Program-made: the position numbers and the translations under genes | Notes under the pieces: model-generated | What the model was told of the DNA's origin: nothing | Database searches by the model: none | The model's input: the letters and a program-made list of their open reading frames with translations, nothing else | DNA from: Sva-07 sp963743825 | GTDB taxonomy: Bacteria; Actinomycetota; Acidimicrobiia; Acidimicrobiales; Ilumatobacteraceae | Direction: 5' to 3' | Length of the DNA: 64,000 nucleotides | Assembly (NCBI GenBank): GCA_963743825.1 | Contig: CAVURC010000020.1 | Coordinates: 248,001 to 312,000, forward strand | Shown: positions 47,120 to 56,244 of the stretch, piece by piece | Layout: each line of letters starts with the position of its first letter | Position numbering within the stretch: position 1 is the stretch's first letter

Positions 47120-47811
47120 GTGAGCTGGCGGCGGTACTCGGCCGTGCGCGGGTCGGTCGGACCCATGAGCTCGAGCAGGTCGACGTACTTCTGGCGCGCG
47201 TCGTCGTCGGCCTTCACCTGGTCGAGCAGCGCGGTGAGCTGGTCGTCGTAATCGTCCTGTGGTGCGATGCCGACACGGGCGAGCGCCGCAACGTGACGGG
47301 TGCGCTCCGACTCGGGTATCCGCGCCAGCAGCGCAAGCGCTTCGTCGCTGTTGCCCTCGGCGATGAGCAGCTCGGCGAGCGCCACGATGATGTCCTCGTT
47401 CGCCGGCTCCATCGACAGCGCAATCCGCAAGCTGCCCTCGTCACCCGCCTCGAGCAGCTCGGCGACGGCGACCTCTTCCTCGGTCGGAAGCAGGGCGTCG
47501 ACGAACTCCTTGACGGCGTGCTCCGGGTACGAACCCATGAAGCCGTCGACCACTGCGCCATCCTTGACGGCATACACCGCCGGGATCGACTGCACCTTGA
47601 ACGCTTGGCTCAGACCGGGATTCTCGTCGACGTTCACCTTGACCAGCACGACCTTGCCGCCGGTCTCGTCGATGACCTTCTCGATGATCGGCCCGAGGGT
47701 CTTGCACGGACCACACCACGGCGCCCAGAGGTCGACCACGACGGGGACCTCCGCTGACTTGTCGATCACGAGCGTCTGGAAGGTTTCGTCGGTGACATCG
47801 ATGGCTGCCAT
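47104..47811 (-). CDS. Thioredoxin-TPR protein (YbbN/CnoX-like)
   Basis: A 235-residue protein with an N-terminal thioredoxin domain holding an intact WCGPC (Cys33, Cys36), then KVNVDENPGLSQAFKVQSIPAVY with the cis-proline. The C-terminal half is helical and TPR-like (VAELLEAGDEGSLRIALSMEPANEDIIVALAELLIAEGNSDEALALL). This is the YbbN/CnoX architecture, a chaperone-linked thioredoxin. Some members lack the redox pair; this one retains it. ATG 47811 is chosen; the open frame extends further upstream without homology. Confidence 0.88.
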   Translation of the reverse strand: MAAIDVTDETFQTLVIDKSAEVPVVVDLWAPWCGPCKTLGPIIEKVIDETGGKVVLVKVNVDENPGLSQAFKVQSIPAVYAVKDGAVVDGFMGSYPEHAVKEFVDALLPTEEEVAVAELLEAGDEGSLRIALSMEPANEDIIVALAELLIAEGNSDEALALLARIPESERTRHVAALARVGIAPQDDYDDQLTALLDQVKADDDARQKYVDLLELMGPTDPRTAEYRRQLTSRLY

Positions 47812-47875
47812 GGACTCAACGCTACCGGTGGCGGATGAGTACCCTCGGCACCACATGACTGGGGAGCGAGATGCC

Positions 47876-48913
47876 ATGAACGCCATACCGGGAATCGATG
47901 TGGTGGCTGTCACCGACTGGCTGGAGTCGAACGTCGATGGTGCCGTCGGACCGTTCACGTTCGACGTGATCGCAGGCGGTCACTCGAACCTCACCTTCCG
48001 AGTCACCGGGTCGGATGGCACCCGTATCGTGTTGCGTCGTCCGCCGCTCGGCCACGTTCTGGCGAGCGCCCACGACATGGGTCGCGAGCATCGGATCCTG
48101 TCGGGCCTCCAGACCTCCGCGGTGCCGGTACCCCCGGTGTTGGGATTCTGCGACGATCTCGACGTCAACGGCGCGCCGTTCTACGTCATGGGATTCGTCG
48201 ACGGCCACGTACTCCGCGACCGCGTCACGTCGGAGGCGGCACTCCCCGACGAGGCCACCCGGAGCAATGCCAGCCGGTCACTCGTCGACACGATGGCGGC
48301 CATCCACGCCGTCGACCTCGACGCCGCCGGGTTGGCCGACCTCGGTCGCCACGACGGCTACATCGAGCGGCAACTGAAGCGCTGGTACGGGCAGTGGAAC
48401 CAGGGCAAGACCCGTGAACTCGCTGCCGTCGATCGCGTCTACGAGGGCCTCCTGGCCCGAATTCCCGAGCAGGGCCCAGCCACCATCGTCCACGGCGACT
48501 ACCGCCTCGACAACTGCATGGTCGGCGACGACGGCGAGGTCGTTGCCGTACTCGACTGGGAGATCTGCACACTCGGAGATCCGCTGGCCGACGTGGGCCT
48601 GTTGCAGGTGTACTGGAACGGCCCGAACGACGCCGAGGGCGCATGGAGCGGCACATCGACATCGGCTCCCGGGTTCTGGGATCGCCATCAGCTGGCCGAG
48701 CGCTACGCCGAGGTCTCCGGGCGCGACATCTCGCAGCTCGACTTCTACGTCGCCTTCGCGTTCTGGAAGCTGGCCTGCATCATCGAGGGCGTCTACTCGC
48801 GATACCTCGGAGGTGCGCTCGGCGATCGTCCCCCCGAGGAACTCGCGCCGTTCAAGCTGCAGGTGGAACAGGCCGCCGCCACTGCCGAGCGCTACCTGGA
48901 TGCATTGCCATGA
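47876..48913 (+). CDS. Phosphotransferase family protein (APH/ACAD11 N-terminal type)
   Basis: A 345-residue kinase-fold protein. ITFDV-AGGHSNLTFRV and RIVLRRPPLGHVLASAHDMGREHRIL form the N-lobe, VHGDYRLDNCMV is the catalytic Brenner motif (HGDxxxxN), and VAVLDWEICTLGDPLADVG supplies the metal-binding DWE. This subgroup resembles the N-terminal domain of ACAD10/ACAD11, where it phosphorylates 4-hydroxyacyl-CoAs, more than true aminoglycoside kinases. ATG 47876 is chosen for its GGGGAG site; ATG 47855 is possible. It is coupled by ATGA to the PAC2 gene. Confidence 0.85.
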   Translation: MNAIPGIDVVAVTDWLESNVDGAVGPFTFDVIAGGHSNLTFRVTGSDGTRIVLRRPPLGHVLASAHDMGREHRILSGLQTSAVPVPPVLGFCDDLDVNGAPFYVMGFVDGHVLRDRVTSEAALPDEATRSNASRSLVDTMAAIHAVDLDAAGLADLGRHDGYIERQLKRWYGQWNQGKTRELAAVDRVYEGLLARIPEQGPATIVHGDYRLDNCMVGDDGEVVAVLDWEICTLGDPLADVGLLQVYWNGPNDAEGAWSGTSTSAPGFWDRHQLAERYAEVSGRDISQLDFYVAFAFWKLACIIEGVYSRYLGGALGDRPPEELAPFKLQVEQAAATAERYLDALP

Positions 48914-49806
48914 GCGAGGGGCGCACCGACGGCGACGGAGCGTACGAGTGGCTCGTCGACGAACCGATGCTCCACGAGCCCATCCTCGTCGTGATGCTGA
49001 CCGGGTGGATCGATTCCGCCAACGCTGCGGCGTCGGCGGCCGATGCGCTGTCGAAGGAGTGCGAGACGAGCCCACTCGTGCGGTTCGACGACGACACGTT
49101 CATCGACTACCGGGCCCGCCGACCGATCATGGAGCTTCGTGACGGCATCAACTCCGACCTCGTCTGGTCGACGATCGAGCTGCGCTCCGGGCGTTCGACG
49201 TCGGGACGTGACGTCCTCGTGCTGACCGGCCCGGAACCCGACATGGCCTGGCACCGCTTCGCCCGGGCGATCTCCGACATCGCGGTCGAACTCGGTGTCA
49301 CGAAGATGGTTGCCTTCGGCGCCTACCCGTTCGCTGCGCCGCACACGCGCACGCCGCGCCTGTCGTGCTCGTCGCCGTCGACCGAGGTCCTCGCGAACGT
49401 GACGTTCGCGCGCAGCTCCGTCGATGTTCCTGCAGGCATGGCAGCGGCGCTGGAGCACGCGATGCACGCCTGCAAGATCCCGGCGCTCGGAATCTGGGTG
49501 CAGGTTCCGCACTACGTGGCTGCGCTGCCCTACCCGGCAGCGTCGGTGGCGCTGCTCGACGGCCTGACCGAGGTCACGGGCATCGAGGTGGCCGCCGCCG
49601 ACCTGCGCGCCGCAGTCGGCCCACAGCGACGACGGATCGATGCATCGATCGCCGACAACGCCGACCACGCGACGATGCTGCGACAACTCGAGGAGATGTA
49701 CGACGCATCGACCGACGGCGAGGTGACCCCGGGTCCGGCGTTCGAGATGCGCTCGGGTGACGAACTCGCCGACGAGATCCAGCAGTTCCTCCGCGACCAG
49801 GACTGA
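48910..49806 (+). CDS. PAC2 family protein
   Basis: A 298-residue protein of the PAC2 (proteasome assembly chaperone 2-like) family. Characteristic parts are LVVMLTGWIDSANAAASAADAL, RFDDDTFIDYRARRP, VLVLTGPEPDMAWHRFA, and GIWVQVPHYVAALPYPAASVALLDGL. Bacterial members occur throughout actinobacteria, but their role is not settled; a link to proteasome assembly is plausible and unproven. ATGA overlap with the upstream phosphotransferase. Confidence 0.87.
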   Translation: MSEGRTDGDGAYEWLVDEPMLHEPILVVMLTGWIDSANAAASAADALSKECETSPLVRFDDDTFIDYRARRPIMELRDGINSDLVWSTIELRSGRSTSGRDVLVLTGPEPDMAWHRFARAISDIAVELGVTKMVAFGAYPFAAPHTRTPRLSCSSPSTEVLANVTFARSSVDVPAGMAAALEHAMHACKIPALGIWVQVPHYVAALPYPAASVALLDGLTEVTGIEVAAADLRAAVGPQRRRIDASIADNADHATMLRQLEEMYDASTDGEVTPGPAFEMRSGDELADEIQQFLRDQD

Positions 49807-49849
49807 CCCGGTCATCCGGTCGGTCCGCCGGTGGTCTAGCGTCCGGGTC

Positions 49850-50869
49850 ATGAAGATCGACGGCAACATCGGCACGGACCTCCGCAACGTCGCGCAGAAC
49901 GCGAAGGAGGTGGAGGCCGCCGGATACGCCGGAGCATGGACGGCAGAGACGTCGCACGACCCGTTCCTCCCGCTGTTGTTGGCGGCCGAACACACCGAGA
50001 CACTGGAGCTCGGCACGTCGATCGCCGTGGCGTTCGCCCGCAACCCGATGACACTCGCCAACACCGCCTGGGACCTCCAGGCGTACTCGAAAGGGCGCTT
50101 CATCCTCGGCCTCGGCAGCCAGATCAAGCCACACATCACGAAGCGGTTCTCGATGGAGTGGAGCCACCCGGCGCCGCGGATGCGCGAGATGGTGCTGGCG
50201 ATGCGTGCCATCTGGAACACGTGGTTGACCGGCGAGAAGCTCGACTTCCGCGGCGAGTTCTACACCCACACGCTGATGACCCCGTTCTTCACGCCGAACG
50301 CGAGCGAACTCGACGGGTTCGGCCCGCCCAAGGTGTTCCTCGCGGGCGTCGGCGAGCTGATGACCGAAGTCGCCGGCGAGGTCTGCGACGGGTTCCTCTG
50401 TCACGGCTTCACGACGGAGAAGTACCTCCGCGAGGTCACGATCCCCGCCCTCGAACGCGGCCGGGCGAAGGCGGGCAAGACCATGGAGGGATTCGAGATC
50501 ATGGGGCCGTCGTTCGTGGTCACCGGCAACAACGACGAGGAGATGGAAGCGGCGGCCACCGGGACCCGCCAGCAGATCGCGTTCTACGGTTCGACGCCGG
50601 CCTACCGCAACGTGCTCGAGATCCACGGCTGGGGCGGGCTCCAGGACGAGCTGAACGCACTCTCGAAGCAGGGCGAGTGGGCCAAGATGGGCACCCTCAT
50701 CGACGACGAGATCCTCAACACCTTCGCCGTCGTCGGCGAGCCGGAGAGCATCGCCCCCGAACTGTCGAATCGCTACGGCGACGTGATCCAGCGCATCAGC
50801 TTCTACGCCCCGTACGCCAGCGACCCGGATCGATGGGCAGCAGTGATGGCCGCCCTCCAAGCCGCCTGA
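49850..50869 (+). CDS. F420-dependent LLM class oxidoreductase (TIGR03617-like)
   Basis: A 339-residue luciferase-like TIM-barrel enzyme. MKIDGNIGTDLRNVAQNAKEVEAAGYAGAW, ETLELGTSIAVAFARNPMTLANTAWDLQAYSKGRFILGLGSQIKPHIT and VFLAGVGELMTEVAGEVCDGFLCHG (all in pieces) match a deazaflavin (F420)-using subgroup. The substrate is unknown. It ends directly at a palindromic repeat shared with the converging ABC permease gene. Confidence 0.85.
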   Translation: MKIDGNIGTDLRNVAQNAKEVEAAGYAGAWTAETSHDPFLPLLLAAEHTETLELGTSIAVAFARNPMTLANTAWDLQAYSKGRFILGLGSQIKPHITKRFSMEWSHPAPRMREMVLAMRAIWNTWLTGEKLDFRGEFYTHTLMTPFFTPNASELDGFGPPKVFLAGVGELMTEVAGEVCDGFLCHGFTTEKYLREVTIPALERGRAKAGKTMEGFEIMGPSFVVTGNNDEEMEAAATGTRQQIAFYGSTPAYRNVLEIHGWGGLQDELNALSKQGEWAKMGTLIDDEILNTFAVVGEPESIAPELSNRYGDVIQRISFYAPYASDPDRWAAVMAALQAA

Positions 50870-50874
50870 CCGTT

Positions 50875-50913
50875 ACGACGTACACGATGTGTCAGACACA
50901 TCGTGTACGTCGT
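50875..50913. repeat. Dispersed palindromic element, copy 2 of 3
   Basis: The same 29-bp core (GTACACGATGTGTC, A, reverse complement) at 50880-50908; here the arms extend to 19 bp. It fills the gap between two converging stop codons, where it could act as a two-way terminator, though no T-run is present. Confidence 0.9.
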
Positions 50914-51761
50914 CAGTGGGCGTGGGCCATGGTGCCGGCGCGGCGGCGGAACCGACCGCCGAAGACGTACGCCACGATGAAGAAGCACGCCGAGGTGAGC
51001 ACGATCGTCGGGCCCGAGGCCACATCGAGGTGGTAGCTCGCGTTCATCCCGACGAAGCCGCTCAACGCACCGATCAACGCCGACAGCGCCAGCATCTTGG
51101 CGAAGCTGTCGGTGAGCATGCGGGCCACGACTGCGGGCACGACGAGCGTTGCGGCGATGAGCGTCACACCCATCACGTTCATCGTGGCCAGCACCGTCGC
51201 CGACAGCACGATCATCAGCAGCGCGTCGATCCACGCCGTGCGTACACCGGTCGCGGCGGCGACCTGCGAGTCGAACGTGGTGAACAGCAACGGCCGATAG
51301 AAGAAGAACACGATCGCTGCCGTCGCAAGTGCCACGCCGATGATCAGGAACACGTCGGCATTGGTGACGCCCAACACGTTGCCGAACAGGAGCGCGTCGG
51401 CGTTGCGCCCGGGCGATCCGTAGATCTGCACGAGCGCCAACCCGAGTGCGAACGACGCCGTGGTGACCACACCGATTGCCGCATCGGAGCCGATCGGCCG
51501 TCGACGAACGATCCCACCGATGGCGAGCGCGGTGATCACACCCCAGATGCCGGCGCCGAGGAAGAGGTTCACCCCGGCCAACCCGGCGACGGCGTAGCCA
51601 CCGAAGATCGAGTGCGACAGCCCGTGGCCGATGTAGCTCATGTTGCGCAACACGACGTAGCAGCCGACGACGCCGCACAGTGCCCCGGCAATCGTGGCCA
51701 CGTACAACCCGTTGCGGAAGAACTCGAACTCGTACGGCCGGATCAGCTCCGCCCAACTCAT
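50913..51761 (-). CDS. Zn/Mn ABC transporter permease
   Basis: A 282-residue permease of the ABC-3 family with about eight helices. RNMSYIGHGLSHSIFGGYAVAG and GVRTAWIDALLMIVLSATVLATMNVMGVTLIAATLVVPAVVARML in pieces are family-typical. It forms a three-gene importer with the upstream ATPase (ATGA overlap) and binding lipoprotein. The family imports zinc, manganese or iron. Confidence 0.92.
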   Translation of the reverse strand: MSWAELIRPYEFEFFRNGLYVATIAGALCGVVGCYVVLRNMSYIGHGLSHSIFGGYAVAGLAGVNLFLGAGIWGVITALAIGGIVRRRPIGSDAAIGVVTTASFALGLALVQIYGSPGRNADALLFGNVLGVTNADVFLIIGVALATAAIVFFFYRPLLFTTFDSQVAAATGVRTAWIDALLMIVLSATVLATMNVMGVTLIAATLVVPAVVARMLTDSFAKMLALSALIGALSGFVGMNASYHLDVASGPTIVLTSACFFIVAYVFGGRFRRRAGTMAHAH

Positions 51762-52567
51762 GCCGACGCCCCGCCGGACCGACGCAACGGCAGGACATTG
51801 TCACCGAGTGGCGCGTCGACGACCACCCGCATCCCACCGTGCTCGAGAACCTCCATCGGTGAGCCGTAGGTGCGTTCCAGCACGTCGGGCACGAGCACCT
51901 CGTCGGGCCTGCCTGCGCCGATCACCGAGCGATTCAGACACACGACCGTCGGGAGGTGCGCGGCGATCCCGTTGAGATCATGCGTGGTCAACACGATCGT
52001 GAGCCCATCGGCATTGAGGTCGTCGAGCAGGTGCAAGACGTCGTGTCGGGTCCGCACGTCGAGCCCGGACGTGGGTTCGTCGAGGAAGATGACCTGCGCA
52101 TTGGTGAACAGTGCACGAGCGAGGAAGACGCGTTGCTGCTGGCCACCGGAGAGTTCGCGGATGTGCCGGCGACCCAACTCCGCCATGCCGAGCCGATCCA
52201 GCACCGACCCGATCTCGGCTCGTTCGCGCTTGGTGATCCACGGCATGCGCACTCCCCGGGCGCGGGCCATGCCGACGCACTCGGCCACCGTCACCGGGAA
52301 GTTCCAATCGATGGTCTCGACCTGCGGCACGAGGCCGACGGCGAGACCCTGCATGCGCCGGACGCTGCCCGACACCGGGGAAACCGTGCCGAGCATCGCC
52401 TTGAGGAGTGTGGACTTGCCGGAGCCCGACGGTCCGACGATGCCGATGAGGTCGCCGGCCTCCACCGTGAGGTCGACGTCGATCAGTACGGGCGCGCCGC
52501 CGTTGTAGTTCACGGTGAGCCGATCGACGACGATCAGGCCACCAGCGACAGGCGTCGTTGCGCTCAT
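51758..52567 (-). CDS. Zn/Mn ABC transporter ATP-binding protein
   Basis: A 269-residue ABC ATPase. Walker A is GIVGPSGSGKSTLLKAMLG, the Q-loop is GLVPQVETIDWNFP (the DWNFP sequence is typical of metal importers of this family), the signature is LSGGQQQRVFLARAL, Walker B is VIFLDEPTSGLD and the H-loop is LTTHD. It starts 7 bp after the lipoprotein gene and overlaps the permease start. Confidence 0.94.
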   Translation of the reverse strand: MSATTPVAGGLIVVDRLTVNYNGGAPVLIDVDLTVEAGDLIGIVGPSGSGKSTLLKAMLGTVSPVSGSVRRMQGLAVGLVPQVETIDWNFPVTVAECVGMARARGVRMPWITKRERAEIGSVLDRLGMAELGRRHIRELSGGQQQRVFLARALFTNAQVIFLDEPTSGLDVRTRHDVLHLLDDLNADGLTIVLTTHDLNGIAAHLPTVVCLNRSVIGAGRPDEVLVPDVLERTYGSPMEVLEHGGMRVVVDAPLGDNVLPLRRSGGASA

Positions 52568-52574
52568 GAGACGG

Positions 52575-53564
52575 TCATTGCGGATACTCGGCGTTGTCGG
52601 TGACCACGTTGCGGATCGCGAAGGTCTTCAGGGCGCTCGCGTCACCGCCGAGGGCCTCGGTCATGGTGACGAAGTTGAACTTCATCAGGCCGAGCCACGA
52701 GTGTTCCTCTTCGCCGGGCGCTCCGGGAAGGTCGTCGTCGCGCAGGTCGTCGACGTACGTGGCGCCGGTCTCGTTGGCGATCTGCTCGAGCACGGGCGAC
52801 GGGAACACTTCCGAGCCGAAGACGGCGGTGACGTTCTCGGCCTCGATCTGGTCGATCAGGTCGACGATCTCGGAGGGGGTCGGATCGCCGAAGTCCGACG
52901 GCTGGATCGCACCGATGACGTTCCAGCCGTACGTGTCGGCGAAGTAGGCGTAGGCGTCGTGGTAGGTGACGAGCTTGCGTTGCTCTTCGGGAATCGTGTC
53001 GAACGCCTCGTTGACAGCCGCATCGAAGTCGTCGACGAGCATCTCGAACTCGTCGAAGTTCGCGTTGTACCGGTCGGCGCAACTCGGGTCGAGTTCGACC
53101 ATGTTGTCGCGGATGATGTCGGCGTAGACCTTCACGAGGGTCGGATCGGTCCACAGGTGGGGGTTGGGCTTGCCGCCGTCCTCGGGAAACGAGAAGTCGT
53201 ACTTGTACTGCTCGGGCGAAATCGTCTCGTCGCCGAGTTCGACGATCTCCACGCCGTCGGCCACATTGGTCGCAGCGAGTTCCTTGGTCGGCTCCTCCAA
53301 CTGGAGACCGTTGATGAACACGATGTCGGCGGTGGTCATCACTTCGGCGGCCGACGGTGGCGGCTCGAACGTGTGCGAGTTCGTTCCTTCGGGCACGATG
53401 CCGACGATCTCGGCGCACTCGCCGATGATGTTGGCCGCAATCGAGGTGATCGGCGCCACGGTGGTCACCACTTGGAGTTGGCTGCTCGTGCCACCGCCGG
53501 ACGACGTTGCACCGGATGGCTCATCGCTCCCGCAGGCAGCCAGTGTGACGATCGTGACCGTCAT
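52575..53564 (-). CDS. Zn/Mn-binding ABC transporter lipoprotein (ZnuA/cluster A-I type)
   Basis: A 329-residue metal-binding lipoprotein. LAACGS provides the lipobox Cys11. Metal ligands are probably His in NSHTFEPPPS, His in NPHLWTDP, His in TYHDAYAYFADTYG and the acid in AVFGSEVFPSP. Having Glu or Asp as fourth ligand does not separate zinc from manganese. The long His-rich loop of many ZnuA proteins is absent. The annotated N-terminus is short and lacks basic residues, so translation may begin a few codons earlier at a non-ATG start. A 19-bp palindrome 70 bp upstream is a candidate operator. Confidence 0.9.
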   Translation of the reverse strand: MTVTIVTLAACGSDEPSGATSSGGGTSSQLQVVTTVAPITSIAANIIGECAEIVGIVPEGTNSHTFEPPPSAAEVMTTADIVFINGLQLEEPTKELAATNVADGVEIVELGDETISPEQYKYDFSFPEDGGKPNPHLWTDPTLVKVYADIIRDNMVELDPSCADRYNANFDEFEMLVDDFDAAVNEAFDTIPEEQRKLVTYHDAYAYFADTYGWNVIGAIQPSDFGDPTPSEIVDLIDQIEAENVTAVFGSEVFPSPVLEQIANETGATYVDDLRDDDLPGAPGEEEHSWLGLMKFNFVTMTEALGGDASALKTFAIRNVVTDNAEYPQ

Positions 53565-53636
53565 GGCAGCAGCTGTCGATCGAACGACGAATCGATCGAG
53601 TCATTGCTGGAGCGCAGGACCATGCGAGCAACGCTA

Positions 53637-53655
53637 GTTGCGACCTGGTCGCAAC
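53637..53655. promoter_or_regulatory. Candidate operator palindrome before the metal importer operon
   Basis: GTTGCGACC, one T, then the exact reverse complement GGTCGCAAC. A second, overlapping palindrome (GCAAC-GCTA-GTTGC) lies just to the left. The site sits between the divergent metal-importer and ThuA/Gfo genes, where a metal-responsive repressor (Zur, Fur or MntR type) would be expected to bind. The regulator is an inference. Confidence 0.5.
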
Positions 53656-53728
53656 ACGACGTCGTGCTCGGATCTGATGACGGGATCGTTCATTCGAGCC
53701 CAGCGAGCATCGGCGCGCACCCTTGAGT

Positions 53729-55270
53729 ATGGTCGCACGGATGCCTTCCGACTGCTGGAACGACTCGAGACTGGTGACAGGCCGGCTCGACGCCCAACGG
53801 GCCGACGACCTCGAGCGGTACGTGCGTTCCGGGGGCTCCGCGCTCATCGCCGTCGAGCCCGACGACCCTCACGCACTTGCACTCACCGGTGTCGAAGTGG
53901 CCACCGACCTGCCACGCACCGAGTGGTTCGTCACCCTGGCCGACCACGCCGCAGGTGCACGGCTCGAGGGCGAAGTCGCCGTGACGTCGGCCCTTCGACC
54001 GCTCCGGCCGGTCTCCGACGACGTTGTGGCCGCCGCCACCACGAGCGTCCGCTTCGTCCATCACCCGACGATCGCGGTGCGCCCGCTCGGCGCGGGGCGC
54101 ATCGTCATCAGTGGGTTCGCCGACCTCCGCGCGCTGACCACGCATCCCACGCTCGGCCCGTACGTTGCGCGCCTCCTGCACCCTGTCGCGCCCAGCCGCA
54201 CCACCGACTTCGGCGTCGGCGTCGTCGGCTACGGGCCGTTCGGAGGCATGGGGTATCTGCACGGCCTCGCCGCGACCGAGACCGAGGGTCTCGCACTGGT
54301 GGCAGCCGCCGACTCGGCGCCGGAACGACTCGTTGCCGCTCGCGCCGACTTTGCGGAGCTCGCGTCACACGATTCCGCCGAGTCCCTGGCAGCCGACCCT
54401 GCCGTCGACATCGCGATCATCGCCACTCCCCCGGCGCTGCACGCCGAACTCGCACTGCAACTGCTGCGAGCCGGCAAGCACGTCGTGATCGAGAAGCCGA
54501 TGTGCCTGCGTCGCGCCGACGCCGACGAGATCATCGCGACGGCGATCGACCTCGACCGGACCGTCACCGTGCACCAGAGCCGTCGATGGGATCGCGACTG
54601 GCTCGCCGTCCGCAACATCACGGGCCGGGGCGACATCGGCGAGATCTTCAACATCGAGACGTTCGTCGGTGGATTCGAGCATCCGTGCCGCGCCTGGCAC
54701 TCGGAGGAGTCGATCTCCGGCGGCGCAATCTACGACTGGGGTTCGCACCACGTCGACTGGATCGTCCAGCTCTACGGTTCGGCGCCGAGCCGGGTGCTGT
54801 GCAGCGCTCACACCCGGGTGTGGCACGACACCACGAACGCCGACCAACTCTCGCTGTGGATGCAGTGGCCCGACGGGCGCGAGGCAACGTTCCGTCAGAG
54901 CGACGTGTGCGCGATCCGCCGCCCGAAGTTCCACATCGAGGGCACCCGAGGCACGATCGAGGGTCACTATCGGCCGCTGCGTGCCGACTCCATCGAGCCC
55001 GGACGGGGACACGTGGAGCAGGTCTCCCACCACGCCGAGGCGCCGGTCGACCTGACCGTTGCCACCTACGAGGGGTCGATGGGACTGCGCGAGTCGGTTG
55101 TCGGCCCGGCCCCGCATCCGGGCTGGGGGTTCCATCGCAACCTGGCGGACCACTTGCTCCTGGGTGAGCCGCTCGCGGTGCGGCCCGAGCAGTCACGTGA
55201 CGTCGTCGCCGTGCTCGAAGCCGGTCATCGGTCGGGCGCCAACGGCGGCGAGCTGATCGAACTCGGGTGA
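53729..55270 (+). CDS. Fusion of a ThuA-like domain and a Gfo/Idh/MocA oxidoreductase
   Basis: A 513-residue protein. Residues 1-145 resemble the later part of a ThuA-like (class I amidotransferase-fold) domain: RADDLERYVRSGGSALIAV, EWFVTLADHA, TIAVRPLGAGRIVISGFADLR and HPTLGPYVARLL; the first ThuA strands are missing. From about 150 a complete Gfo/Idh/MocA enzyme begins: FGVGVVGYGPFGGMGYLHGLA (NAD(P) fold), HVVIEKPMCLRRADADE (catalytic EKP), ISGGAIYDWGSHHVDWIVQLYG. Such enzymes oxidise or reduce sugars and cyclitols. It starts a four-gene run in which each pair overlaps by 4 nt. Confidence 0.82.
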   Translation: MVARMPSDCWNDSRLVTGRLDAQRADDLERYVRSGGSALIAVEPDDPHALALTGVEVATDLPRTEWFVTLADHAAGARLEGEVAVTSALRPLRPVSDDVVAAATTSVRFVHHPTIAVRPLGAGRIVISGFADLRALTTHPTLGPYVARLLHPVAPSRTTDFGVGVVGYGPFGGMGYLHGLAATETEGLALVAAADSAPERLVAARADFAELASHDSAESLAADPAVDIAIIATPPALHAELALQLLRAGKHVVIEKPMCLRRADADEIIATAIDLDRTVTVHQSRRWDRDWLAVRNITGRGDIGEIFNIETFVGGFEHPCRAWHSEESISGGAIYDWGSHHVDWIVQLYGSAPSRVLCSAHTRVWHDTTNADQLSLWMQWPDGREATFRQSDVCAIRRPKFHIEGTRGTIEGHYRPLRADSIEPGRGHVEQVSHHAEAPVDLTVATYEGSMGLRESVVGPAPHPGWGFHRNLADHLLLGEPLAVRPEQSRDVVAVLEAGHRSGANGGELIELG

Positions 55271-56244
55271 ACGTGAGCGACACGTCGGCAGTTGGATTCG
55301 GGGTCATCGGCGCTCGCTCGATGGTGGCGACCAAGGCGGTGATGCCGGCGATCGATGCGTCCGATCGGGCCCGGCTGGTGGCCGTGTCGTCGCTCGGCGG
55401 GCCGATCCCCGAGCCGTGGGCACACCTCGGCGCCGGGCTGTACGACGACGTCATCGACCACCCCGACGTCGAGGTCGTCTACATCCCGCTCCCGAACGGC
55501 ATGCACCTCGAGTGGGTCGAGCGGGCGATCGCCGCCGGCAAGCACGTCCTGTGCGAGAAGCCGGTCGCACCGACCGCCGACGCATCGCGGCAGATGTCCG
55601 AGGCCGCCGACCGGGCAGGTGTCCTCGTCGCCGAGGCCTGGATGACCCCGTTCGATGCACGCTGGCGCCGGGCGTTGTCGATGGCGGCCAGCGGTGAGCT
55701 CGGCGAGCTCCTCGACATCGATGCCTCGTTCACGTTCACGATCGGACCCGACGGCAACGACAACTACCGGTGGTCGCCCGATCAGGGTGGGGGTGCGTTG
55801 CTCGACGTCGGCATCTACTGCCTCGGCCCGATCGTCGAACTCTGGGGAGCACATCCCGACCTCATCGACGCAACCGCGCTGTGGCACACGACCGGCGTCG
55901 ACGCCCGAACCGAAGCCACACTCGAATGGGTCGACGGTCGCCAGGCGCGCATCCGATGCTCGTTCGTCGATGCCGACGAGCAGCGCCTCGAGATCATCGG
56001 CCGGGATGCCTCCCTCGTCCTCGCGGCCGACGCGCACACCGGCGGGGTGCGTGCCGACACCATCCTGCTCGCGCCGACCGACGGCCGTCTCCGCAACGTG
56101 TCGGTCACACCGAGCGATCCGTATCTGGGTATGGTCGACGCGTTCGCCGATGCCGTCCGCGGCAACGCACCGTGGCCTCGACCCATGTCTGCCACTGCCG
56201 ACCTCCTGTCCCTCATCGAACGAATCGAGCAGGCGAGCCGATGA
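55267..56244 (+). CDS. Gfo/Idh/MocA family oxidoreductase
   Basis: A 325-residue NAD(P)-dependent enzyme, shorter than its upstream neighbour and without the ThuA-like part. FGVIGARSMVATKAVMPAI is the dinucleotide-binding start (a variant glycine pattern), HVLCEKPVAPTADASRQM has the catalytic Lys, and GGGALLDVGIYCLGPIVELWG is the family's C-terminal signature. GTG 55267 overlaps the previous stop. Tandem Gfo/Idh genes often act successively on one sugar or inositol; the substrate is unknown. Confidence 0.88.
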   Translation: MNVSDTSAVGFGVIGARSMVATKAVMPAIDASDRARLVAVSSLGGPIPEPWAHLGAGLYDDVIDHPDVEVVYIPLPNGMHLEWVERAIAAGKHVLCEKPVAPTADASRQMSEAADRAGVLVAEAWMTPFDARWRRALSMAASGELGELLDIDASFTFTIGPDGNDNYRWSPDQGGGALLDVGIYCLGPIVELWGAHPDLIDATALWHTTGVDARTEATLEWVDGRQARIRCSFVDADEQRLEIIGRDASLVLAADAHTGGVRADTILLAPTDGRLRNVSVTPSDPYLGMVDAFADAVRGNAPWPRPMSATADLLSLIERIEQASR

